Notes under the pieces: model-generated
What the model was told of the DNA's origin: nothing
Database searches by the model: none
Seen by the model: only the letters and a program-made list of their open reading frames with translations
Assembly (NCBI GenBank): GCA_023422115.1
Contig: JAEZSA010000102.1
Location: forward strand, 1 to 15,268
Length of the DNA stretch: 15,268 nucleotides
Source: Bacillota bacterium
GTDB lineage: Bacteria; Bacillota_I; Bacilli_A; ML615J-28; CAG-698
Direction of reading: 5' to 3'
In this document: piece by piece, positions 1 to 8,070 of the stretch
Layout of the letters: each line of letters starts with the position of its first letter
Numbering within the stretch: position 1 is the first letter of the stretch
Position numbers and translations under genes: made by a program

Positions 1-56
1 TTAACTATTTGTCTTGTAAATAATTTTTCAACTGCCTTCATTCTAGGGGGACACAT
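1..56 (-). CDS. Possible start of a small unrecognised ORF, cut by the left edge
   Basis: On the minus strand an open frame starts at an ATG (54-56) and runs off the left edge after 18 codons, reading MCPPRMKAVEKLFTRQIV. The frame is closed further upstream by TAA. G-rich stretches lie before the ATG (AAAGGGG about 11 bases away, AGGGGG almost touching it), so the ribosome site is not well spaced. The ATG sits in the loop of the G5/C5 hairpin at 44-64. I do not recognise the peptide. It may be the start of the next gene or simply chance; the piece is too short to decide. Confidence 0.2.
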   Translation of the reverse strand, partial: MCPPRMKAVEKLFTRQIV

Positions 57-64
57 TCCCCCTA
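44..64. repeat. G/C-rich inverted repeat in the intergenic region
   Basis: TAGGGGG (44-50) and CCCCCTA (58-64) form a perfect 7-bp stem with a 7-base loop. This is unusually G/C-rich for its AT-rich surroundings. It is not followed by a T-run on the minus strand, and on the plus strand AAAACCCC follows, so it does not look like a standard intrinsic terminator. A second G-run (AAAGGGG on the minus strand, near 70-74) could pair with the C-run instead. The rest of 65-130 shows nothing recognisable apart from a purine-rich minus strand. Confidence 0.5.
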
Positions 65-130
65 AAACCCCTTTAATCTTTTCTTCTTTTTTTAATTATT
101 TAGTCTCATATCATTTACAATCATACACTT

Positions 131-166
131 TCATATCAAATAAAACGTGATCAGTTGATCACGTTT
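131..166 (-). terminator. Rho-independent terminator of the ABC transporter unit
   Basis: AAACGTGATCA (143-153) and TGATCACGTTT (156-166) are perfect inverted repeats. On the minus strand the stem is followed by TTTTATTTGAT, a T-rich tail. The 5' arm overlaps the TAA stop of the upstream ABC gene (165-167). The stem is symmetric, so it could also work from the other side, although the plus-strand tail is less T-rich. Confidence 0.8.
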
Positions 167-2684
167 ATATATCATATTTAGAAAGAATCTCCGCTGGTGT
201 TTTCTTTAGAAGTCTTCCTATTGGTAATAATCCTACCGCAAAATTAACTGCCCAAATAAATACTAACGCAAGAATTGCCTCGAACCAGTTGTAACTAATA
301 AACGAAGAGAAAATAAGTTTTGTTGATAAATTACTCAAGACAATTGATCCTAAAAGATACCCCAACATAGAACTGAACAATGTCAGCAGTAAAACTTCAG
401 AAACAAAGGTTTTGTAAACATCTGCTTTTTTAATTCCCAATGCTCGATAAACACCAATTTCATAAATTCTAGTAATTAATCTTGATCTCATTAGAAAATA
501 TAAAAAGATTAACGATGTGGCTACCATAATGAGAGAAAATACCAGTAATGTCGTTGTTGTTCTTGTTTTAGAAGCGACATAGCTTTCATAATCATCTTGA
601 TAATTGTCAACAAATTCCAGTGATTTTGCTTCTAAATAATCTTTTGCTTCTTCTTTGTTATTTGTTAGAAAACTTACTTCTCCCATGGAAGAATAAATAT
701 CTAATAGCATAGAATCAACATTTTCTACTACAACTAGTACTCCTTGTTTTGATTGGTATGTACCAACAATCGTATATTCTACTTGATCATAATCAGAAAA
801 CTTTATTTTGTCTTTTCTTTCTCCCAAACTTGCTTTAATCGCTTGATAATAATCTTCTAGAAGTAAGATTTCCTTATCTTGTAATTCTAGACCATTGACT
901 GATTTTATTGTTCCATCTAAAGTACTGTATTCTAAAACGTCTGTATTATCTAAATAATTCACAACAAACAGGCCATCTACATAAAAATCTGTTTTTCCTC
1001 CTGATAAATATACCTTGTCATAAACCTTTAAGTTTTGGATTGTTAACAAATTAATTAACTCATCATCCACATAGATATTTGGATTGTTTGTATCGCAGAT
1101 GCCTACTATTTTACCAACTTCAATTCCTGATTTTGTACAAGGCAATCCTAAGAACATTTGATAATCCTCTTGTTTATTGACTACTCCACCTGCTTGTAGA
1201 AGCGTATTATAACCAAAAATATCATTTTCTGTTAATTTATCAATAATCCATTTATCAACAACAATTCCCTCTTCTCCATCCAAACGACAAATATAATCCT
1301 CTGCTTTTACCAATTTATTAGAAACAACCCCATAAGAGCGAAAATATACTTGCATATTCATTGTTTGTTCGTAAAGGTTGAATTCAAATGAATCTATAGT
1401 TTGGGTATAACTCCTACCATAAAACCTATCTAATTGTAATTCTGTTTGCATATCAACAAGGTCTTCTATCGCTATCTTTTTGTTAGGAACGACTTCAATT
1501 AATCGACGATCACTGTAAAGAAATTCACTTTCAATAATCTGTGTTGCTTTTGAAAATGTTGCAAATGAAAGAACCACAAGAATTGCTGATAAAAACATAG
1601 TGAACAACAATAATTTTTGTTTGGCTTGTAATGTGTTTATATAAGCAAATGCCATTTTAAATGTGTCTTTTAATTTCACAACATTTCGTTTCTTATGTTT
1701 CTTTAAGTTGAGCTTTGGCAAATGATAATCAAAACTTGCTAAGGCTTCTTTTGTGATGACAGGTTTATAAGTATCTTGAATTTTTACTTCGTCATTCGCT
1801 TCAATAAATTTAATAGGAATACTCTTATCATTACTTGTAATATAGAAAGTATTATTTCTAAAAATAACATTTAATCTTAATTGTTCTTTTTTCTCTTGAA
1901 AAAAGTAATTAATATTAATATCTCGATTGCGAATTTCTTCTTTGTTGTACTCTTTTAAATAAATGTTGCGATCTTGGTTTGCAACTAATTCAGTAAGACT
2001 TCCAGTAATGTTATCTTTATCACTGATAATTTTACCATCTAAAATTTCAATGATTCGATTTCCATAAAAATCAGCTAGTCTTCTTTCGTGTGTTACTAAT
2101 ACAACCAAACACTCCTCTGATATTTTTTTGATAATATTCATGATTTGAGTGGTATTCTTTTCATCAAGATTTCCTGTTGGCTCATCAGCAATTACAACAT
2201 CGGGGCTTTTCACCAATGCCCTAGCAATTGCTACTCTTTGTTGTTGCCCTCCTGATAATTGTTTTGCTTTTCTTTTTTTATATTTTTCCATTCCAACAGC
2301 TTTTAACGCATACTCTATTCTTGTTGATGCTTCTGCAGCATCTATACCTAGCATTGTTAGTACAAGTTCTAAGTTCTTCGCAACAGAAATATCTTCAATT
2401 AAGCCATAATTTTGAAAAATATATCCCACTTTTTCGCTTCTAATTTCATCCCATTTTTTTGCTTTATACTTCTCCATTACAATATCATCAAAAGCAACTG
2501 AACCACTGTCTAACCGATCTAGTCCTCCAATAACATTTAAAAGCGTTGTTTTTCCACAACCCGAAGGTCCAAAAAAACAAACCAATCCTTTTTCTGGTAA
2601 TGTCAATGTTGCATTATTAACAACGTGAATTTCATTACTCTTATTTTTATTATAATACTTATTCGCTCTATTTAATTTAATCAT
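165..2684 (-). CDS. ABC transporter, fused ATPase and FtsX/MacB-like permease (second of pair)
   Basis: The predicted 839-residue protein begins with an ABC ATPase: Walker A GPSGCGKTT at 39-47, Q-loop Q91, signature LSGGQ at 143-147, Walker B ending DE at 167-168, and H199. A linker of about 120 mixed residues (225-345) follows. Then come one membrane helix (~358-378), a ~330-residue extracellular domain, and three C-terminal helices (~713-732, 763-783, 801-820). This is the MacB/FtsX plan: such proteins usually move or sense peptides, lipids or antibiotics at the membrane rather than import nutrients. A GTG at 2691-2693 would also open the frame but lacks a ribosome site. I chose the ATG at 2682-2684 because AGGTG lies six bases upstream. 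The gene starts nine bases after the previous ABC gene ends, so the two are co-transcribed and probably form a heterodimer. The substrate cannot be told from sequence. Confidence 0.88.
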   Translation of the reverse strand: MIKLNRANKYYNKNKSNEIHVVNNATLTLPEKGLVCFFGPSGCGKTTLLNVIGGLDRLDSGSVAFDDIVMEKYKAKKWDEIRSEKVGYIFQNYGLIEDISVAKNLELVLTMLGIDAAEASTRIEYALKAVGMEKYKKRKAKQLSGGQQQRVAIARALVKSPDVVIADEPTGNLDEKNTTQIMNIIKKISEECLVVLVTHERRLADFYGNRIIEILDGKIISDKDNITGSLTELVANQDRNIYLKEYNKEEIRNRDININYFFQEKKEQLRLNVIFRNNTFYITSNDKSIPIKFIEANDEVKIQDTYKPVITKEALASFDYHLPKLNLKKHKKRNVVKLKDTFKMAFAYINTLQAKQKLLLFTMFLSAILVVLSFATFSKATQIIESEFLYSDRRLIEVVPNKKIAIEDLVDMQTELQLDRFYGRSYTQTIDSFEFNLYEQTMNMQVYFRSYGVVSNKLVKAEDYICRLDGEEGIVVDKWIIDKLTENDIFGYNTLLQAGGVVNKQEDYQMFLGLPCTKSGIEVGKIVGICDTNNPNIYVDDELINLLTIQNLKVYDKVYLSGGKTDFYVDGLFVVNYLDNTDVLEYSTLDGTIKSVNGLELQDKEILLLEDYYQAIKASLGERKDKIKFSDYDQVEYTIVGTYQSKQGVLVVVENVDSMLLDIYSSMGEVSFLTNNKEEAKDYLEAKSLEFVDNYQDDYESYVASKTRTTTTLLVFSLIMVATSLIFLYFLMRSRLITRIYEIGVYRALGIKKADVYKTFVSEVLLLTLFSSMLGYLLGSIVLSNLSTKLIFSSFISYNWFEAILALVFIWAVNFAVGLLPIGRLLKKTPAEILSKYDI

Positions 2685-2693
2685 CTCATTCAC

Positions 2694-4850
2694 CTATTCG
2701 ACTTTCAAATTAACCAACAAAGATTTTTTCATTAGTAATTTATTATATCTTCTTGCAATCAAATAACCAAAAAGCATATTGACAACAAAGATTAGAATAT
2801 AATAATCCACTTTTAATGCGCTTAAAAAGGTTCGAGCAAATTCGCCTTCCACATTCGCCTGCAAGAAAATAAGTACACTAGCAACAATGATATAAGAAAA
2901 CAAAAAGCATAGCGTGATTTCTATTTGACTCATTTTACGAATACTATTTGTATCGATCCCAATCGTTCTTAAAATGGTATAGTCTTTCTTTTTACTTAAC
3001 ATAATTGTTTTAACAACCAAATAAGAAATAATATAAACAACCACCAAGATAGGTGTAAAAGCAAAGATAGAATAAATAACTAAGATAATTGTTTCTAATA
3101 AAGAAAAACTACTACTATTATCATACGGAGAAAAAACATAATATTCCCCTGCTGCTTCTATTTGGCGAAGGACTTCACTATAATAATCATGAGAACGAAC
3201 ATTTAATGTTATTTGCTTTGTATCCTGTGTGATATAAGCTGCTGCTAAGTCACTGCTAATATAAATCGTTGGATTATAATTTTCCTCTTCAATTACCTCA
3301 ACTTTTTTGTTGTTGAAATAATAATCGGTACCTTTTATTCCATAAAATCCTCGCGATATTCTTATACTGTTTTCCCCTAACCTTGTATCAAGAACGGCAT
3401 CACCATATGCTTCAACTTCTTTTCCCGATTCATCTGTATAAGTTATTTTGTTTCTATTTAAATTAAGTGAAAACACTTTATAATACTCATCAAATATGCT
3501 TTGGGAGATATATAGATAGGGGGAATAGTCATCAAGGTTTGGTTCCACAATTCCCGTTATCTTCACCTCTGCTAAATAGACAAGAGAACCATAACTATAT
3601 TTGCTAGGAGTTCCATATAAGTATATGGTTTTTCCTATTGTCTTTTCTGCTTCTTGTTTTGTTAGGCTGTCACGAATAATAACTTCTTGTTCATTGGTTG
3701 GAAGAGTCCCATATTTTAAATCTTTTTGACTAATATTATCCAATAAAAGCGGGAAAAAATTACCATCGAATGCTTGTGTTTCTTTTTCTTCACTATAATA
3801 AATATATTGATCTAAAATTAAACTATATTTCACAAGCGAGTCCACATAGCGCAAGTTTTCAAAATCATTTATTTCTTCTTCCGTAAAAGTGCTTTTATCT
3901 TTTTTAATTACAACCAATCGTTCTTCGTAATTATTTGGAAAATAATTGTTAGTCGATTCTCCTCGAAGAAATCCACCAAACAATCCATCTACCGAGAAAA
4001 AGGACATAAAAACAAGGAACACTATTGCTGTCACCGCTAAAGACACCATCATTAATAAGATTGTTTTTTGTGGCTGTGATTTTAAATTTTTATTTGCAAG
4101 AATAAACGCCTGTGGAATTCTTTTTCGCTTGATTTCGAGTTTAAATTTTCGTGATTCTTCGCTGTCTATCTGTTTTTTTATCTCTTTATCTTCTACGACT
4201 TCTCCATCAAAAAGACGAATGGTTCTATCTGCATATTCCTTTGTTCCTTCATAGTTATGAGAAACTACTACAACCAGCTTTTCTTTTGAGATTTCATGTA
4301 GCAATTCAATAATCTGTTTTCCACTTTTACTATCTAGGTTTCCTGTTGGCTCATCTGCTGCAATAATACTACTATCTTTTGCCAATGCTCTAGCAATTGC
4401 CAATCTTTGTTTTTCACCACCTGATAATTTTGTTGCTTTGTGATGAACATGATCGGATAATCCAACTTTTTTTATTAATGCTAGTGCTCTTTTTCTACGC
4501 TCTTTTGCCTTTATGTTTTGGATAATCAGTGCTGTTTCAATATTTTCTAAAACAGTATAACTATCTATCAAATTATAGTTCTGGAAAATAAATCCAACAC
4601 TTTTTCTCCGATACTCTTCCCAGTCTCCATCGTCGAAGTAGGATGTTTCTTCTCCATTAATATACATTTCCCCTTCTTCATAGGTATCTATTCCACAAAT
4701 GACATTCAGTAGTGTAGATTTTCCTGATCCGCTTTCTCCCGTAATAATAATGAATCCTTTATTGGGAAATTCAAGATTAATCTTTCTTAATCCTAAAGCC
4801 ACCGTCTGCTCACTGTGATAATATTTGGAAATATTTTCTAGTTTTATCAT
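2694..4850 (-). CDS. ABC transporter, fused ATPase and FtsX/MacB-like permease (first of pair)
   Basis: The predicted protein has 718 residues. The N-terminal ATPase is intact: Walker A GESGSGKST at 38-46, Q90, signature LSGGE at 142-146, Walker B ADE at 165-167, H198. Helix 1 is at ~264-284. An extracellular domain of ~295 residues follows, then helices at ~583-615, 645-664 and 681-700; the loop after helix 2 carries the FtsX-like phrase TILRTIGI. The frame extends upstream to an ATG at 4880, but that codon sits at the -10 box and has no ribosome site. The ATG at 4848-4850 has GGAGG eight bases upstream and fits the promoter, so it is preferred. This gene leads a two-gene unit with the larger ABC protein. 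Likely roles are export of, or resistance to, a membrane-active compound; without an adjacent two-component system or bacteriocin gene this stays open. Confidence 0.88.
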   Translation of the reverse strand: MIKLENISKYYHSEQTVALGLRKINLEFPNKGFIIITGESGSGKSTLLNVICGIDTYEEGEMYINGEETSYFDDGDWEEYRRKSVGFIFQNYNLIDSYTVLENIETALIIQNIKAKERRKRALALIKKVGLSDHVHHKATKLSGGEKQRLAIARALAKDSSIIAADEPTGNLDSKSGKQIIELLHEISKEKLVVVVSHNYEGTKEYADRTIRLFDGEVVEDKEIKKQIDSEESRKFKLEIKRKRIPQAFILANKNLKSQPQKTILLMMVSLAVTAIVFLVFMSFFSVDGLFGGFLRGESTNNYFPNNYEERLVVIKKDKSTFTEEEINDFENLRYVDSLVKYSLILDQYIYYSEEKETQAFDGNFFPLLLDNISQKDLKYGTLPTNEQEVIIRDSLTKQEAEKTIGKTIYLYGTPSKYSYGSLVYLAEVKITGIVEPNLDDYSPYLYISQSIFDEYYKVFSLNLNRNKITYTDESGKEVEAYGDAVLDTRLGENSIRISRGFYGIKGTDYYFNNKKVEVIEEENYNPTIYISSDLAAAYITQDTKQITLNVRSHDYYSEVLRQIEAAGEYYVFSPYDNSSSFSLLETIILVIYSIFAFTPILVVVYIISYLVVKTIMLSKKKDYTILRTIGIDTNSIRKMSQIEITLCFLFSYIIVASVLIFLQANVEGEFARTFLSALKVDYYILIFVVNMLFGYLIARRYNKLLMKKSLLVNLKVE

Positions 4851-4880
4851 AAAACTTTCCTCCAATTTATGATTTATCAT

Positions 4881-4909
4881 ATCATATTTTAATGGTTATA
4901 TCAAATCAA
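4881..4909 (-). promoter_or_regulatory. Predicted sigma-A promoter of the ABC transporter unit
   Basis: On the minus strand TTGATT (-35, 4904-4909) and TATGAT (-10, 4881-4886) are separated by exactly 17 bases. Transcription would start near 4874, giving a leader of about 25 bases before the ATG at 4850. A short dyad, ATGAT-AA-ATCAT (4869-4880), overlaps the expected start point and could be an operator, but it is AT-rich and may be chance. Confidence 0.6.
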
Positions 4910-4920
4910 GGGCGTCTAAT

Positions 4921-4951
4921 CTAAAATAAAAAAGCCATTCTCATGGCTCTT
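4921..4951 (-). terminator. Rho-independent terminator ending the serine operon
   Basis: In the minus-strand RNA, AGCCAU-GAGA-AUGGCU forms the core stem (plus 4933-4948), extended by a G-U and several A-U pairs, and is followed by UUUUUAUUUU. The extension pairs only on the minus strand (the plus strand has a mismatch there), which fixes the direction. It lies 12 bases after the stop of the TIM-barrel gene and separates the serine group from the ABC promoter. Confidence 0.85.
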
Positions 4952-4962
4952 TTATTATTCTT

Positions 4963-5730
4963 TTATAAATTTTTAAAATATTTTACCGATTTTCTTAAAT
5001 CTTCGCTGCTTTTTACTTCTAAAACAACATAAGCTCCATCTTTTTCAGCTTGTTGTTTGAATTTTCTGATATTGATTTCTCCATCACCTAAAGTTAAATG
5101 ACATGTTTTTCGATTCCCGTCATGAATATGATATTCTCTAAACTTGATTGGTGTTGTTTTTAAAACTTCTTGGAGATGATCATTATCGTTATTATCGTGC
5201 CCAATATCATAATTAAAATCGAAGCCTTCTTTCCATAATTCTTGATATGTTTTTTGAATATGATTGGGAACATACACGTTTTCCAACACCAACTCAATTT
5301 GATTTTGATTGCATATTCTTTTTGCTTGATGCAATCTTTTCTTTATATTTTCAATATAAGAAGGATATTCTTTTTCGTAGATATAATTTTTTTGCCCTGA
5401 TATTGTTACAATTGGACCTTCGTTTAAATGAATATTAATTACTTTAACTTGTGATTTGAATCCTAGGATTGCATATTTTTCTAGTAAGTGTAGATAAGCA
5501 TCTACCACTTCTGAGTAAGATGCAAAGTCAGCTTCATCATAAAAATGCAAGGTTGCTTCTAAATCATTTTTTACCAACAACTGGTTCAATTCTTCTGGTT
5601 TTTCTAATTGCTCACGACAATAGCCAAAGTTTAAATTCAATTCAATAAAATTCAATCCCAACGCTTTCGCAAGTGTTATGTTTTCTAAAACTGAATGATA
5701 CTCATATAATACTGGCATTCCTAATTTCAT
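4963..5730 (-). CDS. Xylose-isomerase-like TIM-barrel protein (sugar phosphate isomerase/epimerase family)
   Basis: The predicted protein has 255 residues, normal for the AP-endonuclease-2/xylose-isomerase-like barrel family (IolE, hydroxypyruvate isomerase and endonuclease IV relatives). Alternating strands and helices run throughout. Candidate metal ligands typical of the fold are E150 (VLEN), D175 and H178 (DIGH), H201/H203/D204 (HIHD) and E238 (LEVK). No signal peptide or membrane helix is seen, so it is cytoplasmic. A TTG six codons upstream could extend the frame, but the ATG at 5728-5730 has TGAGG five bases before it. That ribosome site is built from the serA stop codon, leaving seven bases between the genes, so serA and this gene are translationally linked. 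The family does not predict the substrate. It is the last gene of the serine group and its role there is unknown. Confidence 0.8.
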   Translation of the reverse strand: MKLGMPVLYEYHSVLENITLAKALGLNFIELNLNFGYCREQLEKPEELNQLLVKNDLEATLHFYDEADFASYSEVVDAYLHLLEKYAILGFKSQVKVINIHLNEGPIVTISGQKNYIYEKEYPSYIENIKKRLHQAKRICNQNQIELVLENVYVPNHIQKTYQELWKEGFDFNYDIGHDNNDNDHLQEVLKTTPIKFREYHIHDGNRKTCHLTLGDGEINIRKFKQQAEKDGAYVVLEVKSSEDLRKSVKYFKNL

Positions 5731-5737
5731 ATTTTCC

Positions 5738-6904
5738 TCACTTAACAACCCTAATCCTGATAACGCCAGGGATTTCTTCTATTAACTTATAGATTTCAAA
5801 AATGTCTGCTCCATCAATGTCGAAGATGGTATACGCCAATTCTTTTAACGACTTGTTTGTCATGTTGGCAATGTTACCATTATGGAAATTGATAATGGAA
5901 GTGAATTTATTGATCATACCAGGAATATTTTTATGATTAATTGCAAGTCTATTTTGAGAAGCACAAATTCCTGCATCTATATTGGGATAATTGACTGAAT
6001 TATTGATGTTTCCATTTTCTAGATAATCAATAATTTGTCTTACTGCCATTTGAGCACAATTATCTTCGGCTTCTCCTGTTGATGCTCCTAAATGAGGAAT
6101 TGCAATGACGTTTTTCATCTTGGCTGTTTTTGCATTCGGAAAATCCGTTACATAGCGTTTTACTTTTTCTACTTCAATCGCTTTTTCCAAATCTTCATCA
6201 TTGACAATTAAATCACGCGCAAAATTAAGTAGGACAACACCTTTTTTCATCATCTCAAATGATTTTTTATTAATCATTTGTTTTGTTTCTGCCATTAGTG
6301 GAACGTGAATCGTGATATAATCGCATTCTTGGAAGATATCTTCAATTTTTTTCACATAAATAATGTCTCGCGATAAATGCATAGCATTATTGATTGAAAG
6401 AAATGGATCATATCCATAAACATCCATTCCTAAATCAGCACAAGCATTCGCCACTAACACACCAATTACTCCTAGACCAATCACACCAATTTTTTTGTTC
6501 ATGATCTCTGTTCCCGCGAATTTATTTTTTTCTTTTTCAACAAGTTTATCAATATCAGGGGCACTTTTGTTTTCGCTTATAAAATTAATCCCTCCAACAA
6601 TATCTCGTGCCGCTAACAACATTCCTGCTAGAACAAGTTCTTTCACTCCATTGGCATTTGCTCCTGGTGTATTGAATACAACAATTCCTTGGTTAGCAAA
6701 TTTTTCTAATGGAATATTGTTAACTCCGACACCCGCTCTTGCAATAGCAACCACTCTATTAGGAAGTTGCATTTCGTGCATCGCAGCACTGCGAACCAAA
6801 ATAGCATCCGTATTATTGATATCCTCAACAATACGATAATTATCAGGAAACAATTCCATTCCTTTTTCTGAAATATTATTTAAGCATAATATTTTTTTAT
6901 TCAT
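5738..6904 (-). CDS. serA: D-3-phosphoglycerate dehydrogenase with ACT domain
   Basis: SerA oxidises 3-phosphoglycerate to 3-phosphohydroxypyruvate with NAD, the first step of serine synthesis. The 388-residue protein has the N-terminal substrate region (RAGVGVNN at 56-63, NTPGAN at 78-83), the NAD motif GLGVIG at 143-148, catalytic Arg R230 in NFAR, catalytic His H271 in PHLGAST, and a C-terminal ACT domain (~318-388). In the ACT domain, H324, N326 and N344 match in spacing the serine-binding His344, Asn346 and Asn364 of E. coli SerA, so feedback by serine is likely. The usual catalytic Glu (E. coli E269, in D-V-F-x-x-E-P) is not seen: the site reads DFPNAKT at 254-260. The region between Arg and His is about 11 residues shorter than in E. 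coli. The ATG overlaps the serC stop (ATGA), which indicates translational coupling. Confidence 0.93.
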   Translation of the reverse strand: MNKKILCLNNISEKGMELFPDNYRIVEDINNTDAILVRSAAMHEMQLPNRVVAIARAGVGVNNIPLEKFANQGIVVFNTPGANANGVKELVLAGMLLAARDIVGGINFISENKSAPDIDKLVEKEKNKFAGTEIMNKKIGVIGLGVIGVLVANACADLGMDVYGYDPFLSINNAMHLSRDIIYVKKIEDIFQECDYITIHVPLMAETKQMINKKSFEMMKKGVVLLNFARDLIVNDEDLEKAIEVEKVKRYVTDFPNAKTAKMKNVIAIPHLGASTGEAEDNCAQMAVRQIIDYLENGNINNSVNYPNIDAGICASQNRLAINHKNIPGMINKFTSIINFHNGNIANMTNKSLKELAYTIFDIDGADIFEIYKLIEEIPGVIRIRVVK

Positions 6905-7983
6905 ACGTTTTCCTCTTCAAATTTTTTCATAAAGGCAACAAGAGCTTTTACTCCCTCTATCGGCATGGCATTGTATATACTTGCTCGCATTCCTCCTACT
7001 GATCGATGTCCTTTTAAATTGATGAAGCCTTGTGCTTTGGCTCCTTTGATAAATTTATCGTTTAATTCTTCTTTATCTGTAATAAAAGTAACATTCATTA
7101 TCGAGCGACTATCTTTTCTAACTGGCGATCTAAACAAACGACTTTGATCTAAAAAGTCATATAGAATCTTCGCTTTTTCCTGATTAATTTTCGCCCTTTC
7201 TGTTAATCCGCCGCGTTCAAGTAACCATTTAAATACTTTCCCACAAATATAAATACCATATGCAGGTGGTGTATTGTATAACGATTTATTTTCACTATGG
7301 ATTTTATATCTCATCATCGTTGGTGTTGATGGATATACTTCATCTGCTATTAAGTCTTCTCTAATGATTACAATAACAACCCCGGCAGGTCCAACATTCT
7401 TTTGTACTCCCGCAAAGATTAACCCATATTTACTAACATCTACAGGCTCGGACAAAAAGCAAGAAGATTGATCAGATACCAATACTTTTCCTTTTGTGTT
7501 CGGTAATTGCCAATATTTAGTCCCATAAATTGTATTATTCTCACAAATATAAACATAATCAGCTTTCTCATTAATTGGTAAATTACTACAATCTGGAATA
7601 TAACTAAAATTACAATCTTCACTACTAGCAATGGCATTGGCTTTCCCATACAGCTTTGCTTCTGCATAAGCCTTTTTAGCCCAAACTCCTGTTAGAACGT
7701 AATCCGCTTCTTTATTCTTCATTAGATTCATTGGAACCATTGCAAATTGTAGGCTTCCGCCTCCTTGTAAGAAAAGAACTTTGTAATTGTTGGGGATATT
7801 CATCAATTTCCTTAAATTTTGTTCCGCTTCTTCTAGTATCATCTCGTAATCTTTACTTCGATGACTCATTTCCATAACAGACATCCCTGTGTTTTTATAA
7901 TTCAACATTTCATCTGCAGCTTCTTGTAGTACTTCAACTGGTAACATCGCTGGCCCAGCAGAAAAATTATAGACTCTTTCCAT
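6901..7983 (-). CDS. serC: Phosphoserine aminotransferase
   Basis: SerC is a PLP enzyme that transfers the amino group of glutamate to 3-phosphohydroxypyruvate, giving phosphoserine. The 360-residue length is standard. Markers are NFSAGPAMLP at the N-terminus, MEMSHRSK at 37-44, LQGGGSLQF at 72-80, the cofactor-binding Asp D171 (VSDQSS), the Schiff-base lysine K195 in AGVQKNVGPAG, and GHRSVGGMRASIYNA near the C-terminus. The ATG at 7981-7983 has AAGGAG five bases upstream. It overlaps serA by four bases, so the product of SerA is used by an enzyme made from the same transcript. It follows the pepA-serC hairpin by 29 bases, and I see no convincing promoter of its own. Confidence 0.96.
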   Translation of the reverse strand: MERVYNFSAGPAMLPVEVLQEAADEMLNYKNTGMSVMEMSHRSKDYEMILEEAEQNLRKLMNIPNNYKVLFLQGGGSLQFAMVPMNLMKNKEADYVLTGVWAKKAYAEAKLYGKANAIASSEDCNFSYIPDCSNLPINEKADYVYICENNTIYGTKYWQLPNTKGKVLVSDQSSCFLSEPVDVSKYGLIFAGVQKNVGPAGVVIVIIREDLIADEVYPSTPTMMRYKIHSENKSLYNTPPAYGIYICGKVFKWLLERGGLTERAKINQEKAKILYDFLDQSRLFRSPVRKDSRSIMNVTFITDKEELNDKFIKGAKAQGFINLKGHRSVGGMRASIYNAMPIEGVKALVAFMKKFEEENV

Positions 7984-8000
7984 TTTTTCTCCTTTTCTTT

Positions 8001-8037
8001 CTATAGAACAAGGACAGCCATTTTCTTAATAGCTGTC
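8001..8037 (-). terminator. Hairpin between pepA and serC, probable weak terminator or attenuator
   Basis: In the minus-strand RNA, GACAGCUAUU (plus 8028-8037) pairs with AAUGGCUGUC (8013-8022) around a five-base loop, giving ten pairs with one U-G wobble. The wobble position is a C-A mismatch on the plus strand, so the structure is meant for minus-strand RNA. It is preceded by an A-run and followed by CUUGUUCU, a weak U-tract. It could cut transcription partly between serS-pepA and serC-serA, or protect mRNA ends. Confidence 0.55.
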
Positions 8038-8070
8038 ACTTTTTATTATTCATGAATTTTACTAAACTAT

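Noticed and set aside
4851..4880. Upstream ATG (4878-4880) for the first ABC gene
   Set aside because: It lies next to the -10 box and has no ribosome site; the ATG at 4848-4850 has GGAGG and starts the conserved ATPase.
6495..6839. 114-codon plus-strand frame opposite serA
   Set aside because: Shadow of the conserved NAD-binding and substrate regions of serA; no independent support.
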